From Motacilla alba alba (Eukaryota; Chordata; Aves; Passeriformes; Motacillidae): a stretch of 64,000 nucleotides of DNA. The notes under the pieces were generated by a model. The model did not search any database. It was not told where the DNA came from and saw only the letters and a program-made list of their open reading frames with translations. A program made the translations under genes and the position numbers. The stretch spans positions 45,828,473 to 45,892,472 of the forward strand of contig NC_052046.1 in assembly GCF_015832195.1 (NCBI RefSeq). The letters run 5' to 3'. The first letter of the stretch is position 1. Each line of letters opens with the position of its first letter. Positions 39,054 to 49,205 of this stretch are shown here, in pieces.

Positions 39054-39107
39054 ATGAGTGAGTTTTGGTTGTGTTTCAACTGCTGTATTGCAGAACAGCC
39101 TCAGCCT
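39054..39107 (+). CDS. CDC42SE2: CDC42SE2 (SPEC2), first coding exon, partial gene
   Basis: The 18 codons read MSEFWLCFNCCIAEQPQP and run directly into a GTAAGT donor at 39108, in phase 0. This is the N-terminus of CDC42 small effector protein 2. The paralogue CDC42SE1 starts differently after MSEFW, so the call is specific. The family is about 80-85 residues long: an N-terminal membrane-anchoring segment, then a CRIB motif that binds GTP-loaded CDC42, with roles in actin regulation and T-cell signalling. Only the anchoring segment is present here. Cys10 and Cys11, the reported palmitoylation sites, are both visible. The start is supported by an in-frame TAA at 39048-39050, by A at position -3, and by the absence of any ATG between 38795 and 39053. 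The remaining coding exons lie beyond the right edge. Gene identity is recalled from the family sequence; no search was run. Confidence 0.93.
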
Positions 39108-39113
39108 GTAAGT
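39108..39113 (+). other. CDC42SE2: Splice donor after CDC42SE2 coding exon 1
   Basis: GTAAGT immediately follows the proline codon CCT, so the exon/intron junction reads CCT|GTAAGT. This matches the donor consensus from +1 to +6 and interrupts the reading frame between codons (phase 0). Confidence 0.9.
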
Positions 39114-41512
39114 ATGAATATTGGCACGGCTTTGTTTTTATATAATTAACTAAATTGTTCACATTTTTTAGTTGTTTGTTTGGTTTTGGTTTGTGTTTTG
39201 GTTTTTTTAAAATTAGGGCTGTTTGGCCAGCATTGGTGAGAATTAAGCAATTAATTGATAACCTGCCTTGATGGCAATCAAAAAAGTCTGTTCAAAGTGC
39301 TGTTGCTTTCCTGTCCTTGAGACCAAATCTGTCCAAAGTCTTTGGAAAGAGCCTATATTTGTTAGAATTGAAAAGGAGAGGAAGGGAAAAGGGTGATGAG
39401 GATGTAATCTGTCTTTCTAGAGTAAACAACTTTTTAGTGGAGATGTGTAAATGTCCTCACTTCCTAATGACTTAAGGCCTGCCTTTGGGTGTGGCTAGAC
39501 AATGATGGTAGAAGAAAATGAATACATTAAAAAGTCCAAAGTGAAATCTACCACCTTAATTTAAAAAAAGATTTCATCTTTAGCTATTAGGTTAGTTTTT
39601 AGATTGAATCTTTGAAGAGTGAAGGGATGCATTCATATTATAAATATTTTTTTAAAAATAGAATTTAAAATGGCTGTTGTGTGAAAAAGTATATAGTAAA
39701 CAGTTAGATGAAAGAAAATTTCAAAGCATGTGTTAGGAAAACAGAAAATACACAAATATTCTTTGTTTTCATATATATTTTTAGTACCTTTAGAGTGTTT
39801 TTGAGTCCAGTGCTGTTGGCAGAATGAATGTCTGTATGAGGATGGAATTAACCATGAATATGGCTAGGACTGTGAGAAAGATCATTTTATGATATGACAT
39901 CCAGATCAAGCTAAGTGAATGTATAGAAATTACAATGGTCATACAGTAGTTTTACAAACACGTTAAAAAAAAAGACCCAATTACTACTGGTAGTATTGCA
40001 GTAACCAAGAGAAACCCAGAGTGAATTAGGAAACCTCAGATCAATATGCTCAGCTGCTAATATTTGGCTTTAGGGAAACTAAAGGATTGGAAAAAAGTAC
40101 CTCACATTAGGCATTGTCCTTGCACAAAGCCCGAATGCCAGACTGATGACATGCAAATATTAAAGTGTGACCATTAACATTTTGAACTAATGAGTGCAAC
40201 TTTGTTTCTGTCTTAGTCAAGCAGAGCTGTGGGAGGTGAACTCTGAGATACCAGCATGGGAAGCTGTGATCCTGCTCTCTTGCTTGAATACCATGCAATC
40301 CTTTAAAATGCTGGCTGTACTCATATGGACCCAAAGTTATTTGTCTCTGGTTTTAAACATATATTTGAATAAGATGACACAGTTCAAAGTATTCTAGATA
40401 GCAGAATGGCATATTCTGTTCATTTTTGAGAATCCCGAGGCTCAGTCCTTACAAAATCTTGACTTGACTTCTATGATCTGTTTAAATTACTGCCCAAGAA
40501 ATCCACATATGTTAATACAATGGTCTGTGAGTAATGACTCCTGAAGTGGGTGGAGATTGTACATGGAAAGTGGAGGAAAGGGAAGCAACCCACTGTTTCT
40601 GCTGATACAGTGGTGTGCATTGGCTTGATAATTAAAACCGTCCTTGTGTTTAAGATCCTAATAGCATGTTGTTCAGCACTAACCTAGTTTTTGAAACGTG
40701 ACTTTCAAGTGTTGTAGGAGACTTGCATGTTACAAAGTGCCAAAATTCTTCAGGGTATTTCTCAAAAAAAGAGATGTATGCCCTTCTTGGCATGCTTGAC
40801 AAAAGGCACTAAGTTGTCCTTTCCCTGCAGTTACTCATCTCGTTTCGCTGTGTTGTATTGTACAGCACTTGTTCTGCCATGCTCAGTTGCACTAAGTGGA
40901 GTGTTTAATCAGACACTTATACTTCTGAGTAAGTGCAGGAATGTTTTCCATTTGAGACAAATAGCAAAGCATGTACTGTAACTCTGAGGCAAATGAGTCT
41001 GATAAATGAGACAAGTGATAAGCAAGCAGTTTTCCCTGTCTCTGCAGATGTTGTGTGCTTGCATGAGAGACTTGCTGAAAAACATGCTAGCTTTTAGTCC
41101 CAAAATACTGCCACATATTTCCCCATTTTATCATAAACTAAGTGAAACATGCAAACTTGGATAAAAGTTATGTGTCTGTCCCCTGCTGTGCATCCAGCAT
41201 GTCAGTTGAGTTCAGTTTCTAAGGAGAAATGCCTAATCTGCCCAGTCTTATTCCTTTCATGTGCCTTCTTTCATTTTAACTCCTGCATCTCAACCACTTC
41301 TGTGGCCTGCCTAAGTGTCACAGCCATTTCATGTTTAGCAATTACATGTTGAGTGGCCTTCATCTGGGGTAGGACTAATGTGGTCTTGTAGCAACACTAA
41401 CAACCACTAGCCTCTCAAAATAGACCTTAAAACCAGGAAGTTAATTTTCTAATTGTTCTGATCAATGTTTAAAGTGTTCCTTCTATTCTGTTTTTAAACT
41501 TATATTTACTAT
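39114..41512 (+). other. CDC42SE2: CDC42SE2 intron after coding exon 1 (proximal part)
   Basis: AT-rich intron sequence with a T/G-rich patch at about 39168-39212. The next coding exon was not found here. Confidence 0.75.
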
Positions 41513-41810
41513 GGAATATCCTGAGTCAGAAGTGACCCAAAATGATCATGGAGTCCAACTCCTGGCCCTGTGCTGGACAGCCCCAAAATTGACTCTGTGT
41601 GCTCAGGAGTGTTGTCCAAATGCTTCTTGAACTCTGTCAGGCTTGGTGCTGCGACCAGTTCCCTGGGGAGCCTGTTACAGTGCCCATCCACCCTCTGGTG
41701 AAGAATCTTTTCCTATATCCAGCCCACACTTTCCCTGACATGTCTTCATGTGTTCCCTTGGGTCCTGTCACTGCTCAGCAGAGAAAGGAGGATCAGTGCA
41801 GCAGGAAAAC
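41513..41810 (-). mobile_element. CR1 LINE 3' end, reverse orientation
   Basis: Read on the - strand this is a CR1 3' terminal region. On the + strand it begins GGAATATCCTGAGTCAGAAG, the complement of the CR1 tail region, and continues through GAGTCCAACTCCTGGCCCTG (near 41551), TTCTTGAACTCTGTCAGGCT and CCCTGGGGAGCCTGTTACAG to the GGTCCTGTCACTGCTCAGCA block near 41761. Its form differs from the copies at 35.3 and 55.7 kb, so it belongs to another CR1 subfamily. Similarity fades after about 41810, and the 5' limit of the element is uncertain. Confidence 0.88.
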
Positions 41811-44800
41811 CTTGCCCACATCATCAGTTGTCTGTCCATCCTGTTCCAGGGCCTCATGCATGTTGTGTGAGGGCACTTTGGAAGGTGAGGCAGCCTGGGA
41901 GGGAACTTGCTGTCACCACAAGCAGTAGTAACTTGCTTCTGTTCTCCCCTGGGTCTCTTAGGTCCCCTCCTTCTGCCAGGAGACATGTTCTGAAATTATT
42001 TTTTTTCCTCAATATCTTCGGCAGATGCTGAAATCTGAGGCACCTTTAATGTCATGGATAGTGCCATAAATGTTTACCCTCCTTGCTAGAGGGGACATAA
42101 AAAGAAAGTCTTAATAGTTGCATGTTTCTGTGATATTTTTAGCATCCATTGAGCTAAGGAGTTTCATTCTCTTTTGAAATCCAGGATGCCAGAATTGTCA
42201 CTGCTTTCAGAATTTTGCTGACAAAATTCTAGCATACTACATTTAAAATGGTCTAATACAGCATCTATATTCTTTTCAGCTATAGCGCACTTAACATGAG
42301 AACTGCACATGCATGAGTCCTTTCAGTCATTTTTATGGAAGGACAATAAGAACACAGTACTTTGTGAATTTCACTGACATTACTTTTCTAATAGCATACC
42401 CCGCCTCCAGCAGAACAGTAACAATGTTGCAGCTATATACTAGTGTTCTTTTTAATTCCTTAAATCAAAGACAGTATTCAAGTATTACCATAATCTTTTA
42501 CTGAAATGTGTCTTGGCACAGCTTTTAGTCTTTTGTCAGTGCTAACTGTATGCATCATGCTGCTGTGAAATAAAACACCTGTCTTGGAAAGCAGTGTTCT
42601 ACTCTCTCTCTTAAATGTTGCTTTGGTTGCTAAATATTTCCCTTGCTGTGTCCAAAACAGCAGTGCTCATGATCACAGAAGGCACATGTTGGAAGCTCTA
42701 AGCTTCCCTGAAATAGAGTGATAAAATGAAGAAAGCAGGTATTCAAAGCAACAAAACTAATTAGGGATGCAGCTGAAGAAAGCATGTTCCCTTGTGGTGG
42801 CTTCTTAATAGCCTGAGGTTCTCACCATGGTAGAATCCAAACAAAAGCCAAGGGAGAATGTTCTTGTATCACCCTCTAAGATTTTTTTTGGATTCCTAAT
42901 GTATTTTACCACAATAAAGTCTTCAGACTAGTTGCTTTCGTATCTGTTTTCATGATACCAAGGAGGAGATACTAATCTATTAATAAATATGTCCAGATAT
43001 TCTTGGTGGTTTAAGTAGCCTGAATTCAATTTCTTATGATCTGACCTGTGTTTTGGGAAAAGTAGCACTTTCTATGATTGTATGTTTTCTTACACCTCCC
43101 ACTGATATCCTTTATAGGGTCTCTAAGCTGATTTTGTTTCCTAGTGCAAGATCAGCCATTTTTCACATGCTTCCTCCGTGTTATCATCTCATCCACTGCT
43201 ATGTTTCAGTAAACTCTGCCAAATTCCCACTACCAGATGCATTGCTAAATAACAAGCTTAGAAATCCTACAGGTTTTTAGAGGAAGTGTCCGTGGTTTCT
43301 TTCTTAGGCTGAGCTTGTCGCCTACACCAGGAATCTGTTATTTTCCTATACTGCTTTCTTCCTGGTCTGTCCATTTTTAACTTGCAAAGTTAATTTTTGG
43401 TCTGAGTAGCCTTTGGTCATGATCTGACCCCCCCTGATTTGGGCCAAAGCTCAGTATAACTGAGCTTTTTGGTTTGCTTTGACCTTGAAGTAAAATTGTT
43501 GCTCTGCTACAAAAAAATAAACTATATTCTCTTACTTCTGGCTCCAGGCTTCATGTCCTAGTTAATTTCTTGATGTTTTGTTGCTTGTCTCTTGTCTAGA
43601 TGATTTCCATTTTGTGTTTTGTCAAGGGGTTTTTAGAGTTTTGTTGCATGCTAAGCCATAAATGATTAAAGTGGTTTGGAAAGTGAAAGTTGTTTATTGC
43701 CTCTTTTGATGTATGACAGGTAGGTATTTAGAGTGAGGAGACCAGTCTTAAAAGAGAGGCAGGAAATACCCTGTGCCTGCTGCTGTGCAACTGAATGCTG
43801 GATGCTTCAGAAGACCTAAATTATCCTAACCCTGGATACCTAAGGAAATTACCCATGGATGGATGTTGTCCACCCTAGCTTCCTTTCTGGAGGAGTCATA
43901 GATACAGCCAAGGATACATCTAACACTGCAATTTATACAACTCTTAAAAAGGAGAGTTAAACATGTATTCATTAAACATTCATAAGGCACATTTTTGTGC
44001 AGAATAGATCACCCCCCAGCAGGCCCACATACCACCTTGCTACTTGAAGTACTGGTTCAGGCTCTGTGTTCCGAACAAGTGCTCTGTGCAAGTGCAGAGG
44101 CTTTTCTGGCTTAAAATACCTAAAACTCAGGCTCTCTTTTTCATTAAATTCAATCATTCTACTGCATGCAGTAATCCTAGGAAAGACTCATGTAGATGAC
44201 AACCTTAGAGAGCCCTCAGATTTCAGAGTTACCCTACTGAATTATGTTTTGAGCTGCCAGTTTAGAGGCTTGAAATTCTTTTTTTTTTTCTTGTTCAGTG
44301 CTGTTGTTAGAAGTAGCTTGAGGGAACACCTTATCAAAGGGGGCAGAATCAAAAAAGCAGCAAAATGCTTGGCTTTTATTTATAAAACCTGATCTGCTTG
44401 TATGGCTTTCAGCTTAGTAGAGCTGCTCTTGATTTTTCTTTTACCTTTAAATAAGCCACCACACATCTTAAAATATTTTTAGAGATTTTCAAGTATTAAA
44501 CTATTTACAAAGAAAACAAAGGAAGTGTTTTGTGTTTATGTATAAATACCTGAATGAAAATCACTGAATATTTTATGTTCTTTTATTATGGCTGTGAAAT
44601 TTTTAGCCCTTCATTTGCTACATTGATGTTATTTACTTAATATGATACTAGTTGATGACATGGAAAATAGCTCTTTGAAGAAGTTTGGAAACAAGAATTA
44701 TGCCAGCTTTCTGTTGATGATAATGTATCTTGCCACTATCAACATACTTGAAGAAGGATGTAATATACTTTTAATATCTGCAGGCTCCATGGAGCTCAGG

Positions 44801-47305
44801 CTTTCCACTTAAACATGGGCAGGAAGTAGATTGTGCTATTTGTTGATCTGGACACCAATGCTAGAGCGCTTTTATTTCTTGTTTCTTATTTATCTTAAAT
44901 CTCCAATTTTTTCAGTGAGAAGACATTTTCAAGAGCAAAACCCTGGTATGAGTCACTGGCAAAAGGAGCTTCCACAAGAACTAGTTGATGCTGCCTAGCA
45001 AAAGTTGATAGTTTTGCAAATACCCTTGGAGACTGTGCTGAAGCATCTCCAACACAATTTTTAAAAATTTTTCTGTAATTTTTCTAATGGAACTTGAAGC
45101 TATAAAGCTTCAAGTGTTTTTGGTGTGCCTTAGCTCTAATGTTTGTCAGTTCAACTGTTTTATCCCATTCTGCCTTTCACATCAGAGCAGGGGAGATGGG
45201 GAAGCATGAAGATTTAGGGGCATTTCTACTTGCCAACAGCTAGAGGCAGGGGTTATCTGAGAGATGTGCACTTTCACCAACAGTATTTGGAAGTATGCTT
45301 TATGTTAGGGGATAGAGAAGTCAGTTGTTGCCCTGAAGCTCCGTGTTCTGACTTCTGGCTTTGACTGCTTTTGATATGAAAGGGAGTATTGAGATTAGAA
45401 GCTTCCTCTGCTGATATCTTACTGTGTTTTTATTGTAACTTTTCTAGAATGGATCTCAGATATTGTGTTGGTGATAACTCTTTAGACCAATATGCAACTC
45501 AAAAAATATGTATTTTTAAATTGTGGTTTTAAAGAGCTTTGCCTGCACTTGCATTTTCAATTCCCAACATCAGCATTTCACAATGCTGAAAGTTTTACTT
45601 TTTCAGACTGTTCCTCAAACCTCTGGTTCTGCAGTTTCTGTTATGACACTTACACAGGAAATATTCATGATACTAAAGTTCCCATTTACTTACAATAATG
45701 CTATTCTTCACTGTTCTCAAAGATCCTGAATTTATAAGGTATCCATTAAGTCAGAAGCTTTAATAGGTAATCACTTGTAATTATTTTCTTGCCTTTGTCT
45801 TCAGAGTGGCTTATCTGATCGCTCTAAAATGCTGACTGCTGTAATTCTGGGTGAATATCCTGCCACAGGAGGATATTCTCCAGAGTGAGGAGAACAGAAG
45901 AGTGGAGGCAGGGCAGAACAGCTGAAGCGTCAACTGCACTTGGATGCAGATTCAGAGAAGTAATGACTCTCTGAACCCATTGGGTATTTTTTGTTTGTCA
46001 AATAATTTTAGAAAGTTTTTTTGGTTACTTGGATGTATCCTCAAGAGACCTGTAGTTAACTGTAGCCAAGGAAATATACCATCTCTCTTTGTGTTTACTC
46101 TCTCAAATGAATGTGTAACACAGTGATTTGTTAATATGTCATGCTCTGAAAGTGACTTGACATTAAAAGGGATAAGGCTTGCATGGAATTTTTTAAAATA
46201 GTTTAAACTACATTATCTCTCTTATTGCAATTATACATTCAGCTTGCTCAGGCTTAGAAAATAGTCTGGGTTTATAATATGTTGTCTTTAGCATGGACAG
46301 GCTCTTAATTTCTTTTCTCTGGCTTGTAGTATAACTTTTTCAGGGTGAACATAACCACCCTTGATGTTCTGCTTGATAGTGGATTGTAAAGGACTACCTA
46401 CTTCATAGTTCATAACTCTTGGTACTGGGATGCTCTCAAATCAGACTGTTTTAATTTTGCCTGATCTTTGGCACATTGCAATTTATGTGTTTCTCATTTG
46501 CTCAAGATGTTTTCAAGTTGGTATGAGTCTGCCTTGTCTCCAGAGAATGAGAAATTTAATTGAGCCCAAATTGTGATTTGTCTTTCTAAGTTTGCCTAGA
46601 CCAGCCTTTCTTTGCTGACATAGGGTGGCATTTCATGCTCTACTCTTCAGCCACCTGGAGTTTTCCATCTCTGGACCAGACATACATCTCATCACAGTGC
46701 ACAGGAGGAAATAGTTGTTGCTTGTTGCTTATCAGTGTCTGCATGCCCTCTGGTTTACATCCACCTCTCTGAGTGGGGCATGGTGTAACACAAAGCTTTG
46801 TACTTCAAGTTTGTTAAAAGAAATTGTGATCTTGGAATGTATTGTACTTACTTAAAAAGTCAAAACATTTTCCATGGGCAATGTGTCATGAGTGCTGAGT
46901 GTAGGTAAATGCTCTGGAAATTTAGCATTCTTTTATTTGGACCTCAGAGAGCTCCAAGTAGGTTGAAGTCTTGCCTTTGCTGAAACCCTCCAGTTCTGTC
47001 TCTGGTGCCAACTTTTGTTTTCTCGCAGTTCAGGCTTGACTCATTTGAAAGTTCAACATTGCAATTCTTGTTTTACAGCTGGAAAATGTCAGACAGGTTA
47101 TTTGGAGAGCTGCATGATGGTCCATCAGTGGCTTCAGAAGCTGTGACCTTAAATTAGGAAAGAACAGAAAAATTGGGACGTACAGGATGACATAGTGAAA
47201 AATGAATCTAATTTGAATAAAATGGAAGAAAATACTTCCAACAGTATTTATGAATAGATGTTAATTGGAGATTACAGCAGAATGATGGAATTTTAGAGGT
47301 GGAAC
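41811..47305 (+). other. CDC42SE2: CDC42SE2 intron (continued)
   Basis: Unique intronic sequence. The only structure noted is a 9-bp inverted repeat with an 8-nt loop at 45853-45878 (GAATATCCT / AGGATATTC). Confidence 0.7.
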
Positions 47306-47716
47306 TGATGTCTTGGGAGGCTTATCTGGAACAGAGACTAGATAGAACTAAAAGAATAAAGTAGGTATTTATTAAAAGGCCTTAATAGATACACCTTGGG
47401 CAGTACAAGAGCCCAGTCAGGGCTACATCCAAGATGGACCCAAAATGGTCACAAAATAGACAGCTTCAGATTAGGAAGTCCCATCCTTCTTGTTGTTTCT
47501 CTTCAGTCCACTCTTATGCTTTTTGGGACTGAAACTTGTAACAGTTGTCCTTGGTCACAAGGTGGAAAAGGATTGTTTTGTCTGCCTACCTTGTGAAGAG
47601 AACTTACTTACGCTTAAAATGAAGCTCAGAGCTACACACCTAGGCAACACAGAATCTAAAAACTATGAAAGCTAAAACTTAAAGGATCGTTTCCCCCCCT
47701 TAGAGGGGGGAAATCA
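47306..47716 (-). mobile_element. Endogenous retrovirus LTR, reverse orientation
   Basis: On the - strand the 3' end has an AATAAATACC polyadenylation-type signal (complement at 47367-47376), followed by U5-like sequence with GTTCTATCTAGTCTCTGTTC and ending in ACATCA. The + strand block reading GGGCAGTACAAGAGCCCAGT, then a CCAAGATGG segment, resembles LTRs I recall from avian ERVs. If the element spans 47306-47716 its ends are TGAT and ATCA on each strand. An alternative 5' boundary (in element sense) is 47689, which would leave a polypurine tract just outside. No target-site duplication is evident, and no retroviral gene is attached. Family assignment is from memory. Confidence 0.55.
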
Positions 47717-49019
47717 ATTTAAAGAAAGACAGTTGCATAAAGTGTAGTTATTAAACTTCACCTCATTATGTGTATTTGCATAAAACTTCTCTTTTGGGGT
47801 GCTTTTTTTTTATTTTGCGAACTGAAATGCTGATGCTGTCAAGGATTAACTTGCCTAAAGAAAGCGCATATGCCTGTGTTCAGCTGGGAATTGGAGCTCT
47901 GTATCAAAGAAGAGTAATTTTCCTCCAAAAGTAATACACTCATGATATATATTCTAAATGTAGGTTTACAAACTAAAATCCAGTTCAAGTATATTTCTTG
48001 AAAGACTAGAGTAAAATCTATATAGGACATGTCCTACTTTACTCTGTTTGGAACAAATATTACTTTAAATACAGCTTGTTGTACTGCAGTTACTAAAACC
48101 CCATTTAATTCCTAGGCTCTCGGATGGTGTTCAAATAACGGATTACTGTTAAAATGGGAGAATAAGTCCTGCCAGGCACAATTCCAAAGAAATATGCTAG
48201 GATATGTAAACACACACGCACATACATGCAGCTATTCAACATACTGGATCGCTTGCGTTTGTGGCAGCAGCTTGGCATTGCTGAACTTGTGAGGTGTGGA
48301 AAAATGCCAATACAAGAATAGGCATGCTGATCCACAGAGTAGCAGGCAAAAGAGCTCTCAGGCCTTTTACTGTCCATGGAAGAATATCAAATGCATGTTT
48401 TCTGTTCTTAACATCGGAACTAAATTCTGAAAATGAAATTACTTTTGGGTTAATAATGCAAAGAAAGGAAAATTTAGGGGAGGAGGGAAGAAAGCTTCAA
48501 TTTGTCTAGTTCAGGGAATAAAGAAATAAGATTTGTGTGTGAGCTACTTAATTATTGCTTTTAGAAACTATTTTAAAACCTTTAGAAGATGTGTTTGTAA
48601 TGAAAGCATGGATTAAACTGACTGCTGGAAAACTAGAAATTATGCAGTTAAAGCCTCTTTGCATGGTCCTGCCCCTAAAGAAACAAAACATGTGCCATGC
48701 ATCTCACATCACTGAGATTCAGCTGCTCTTTTAAACTCAGGAATAAAATGCCAACATTTCTGTTATTAAAGGAGATTAGTGTTCCTTTGCAGAGAAGACA
48801 ATGAAGAGGAATTCACACCTTTTCATACATACACACCTAGATTAAGACCTTACAAAAAATTGACTGAGACACGAAGATAGTTGTGTGTTAGCTGATTTAG
48901 TGTTTAAAGAGCTGAACACTGGGGATCTGTGCAGGCTGTAAACTTCAGGTTCTTCTGCATAGCAGAGCCATTTTTTTTCTGATTTATGAAAATATTTGTT
49001 GTATTGTGGATTGGATTTT

Positions 49020-49205
49020 GCTGTTTAGTTGATTTTTGTTTGATCTGTTTTGGTTGGTTGGGGGTTTTGGTTAGTTTTTGCTGGGGTTTTGGCTGGGGTT
49101 TTGTTGGTGGTAGTGGTGGTTTTGTTTGGTTTTTTTTTTCTGTTGTTGGGGTTTTCTTGTTGTTGCTGCTTAGTTGGTGGGGTTGTTTGTTTGCTTTGGG
49201 TTCTT
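49020..49205. repeat. G/T-rich strand-asymmetric low-complexity tract
   Basis: About 185 bases in which the + strand is almost only G and T, with several G runs of 4-5 (GGGGG near 49060, GGGG near 49083, 49095, 49147 and 49179) separated by T-rich spacers. Open frames across it translate to low-complexity protein and are not genes. Confidence 0.85.

Noticed and set aside
43065..43090. TTCTATGATTGTATG as a possible CR1 tail
   Set aside because: No CR1 body on either side; the match is short enough to be chance.
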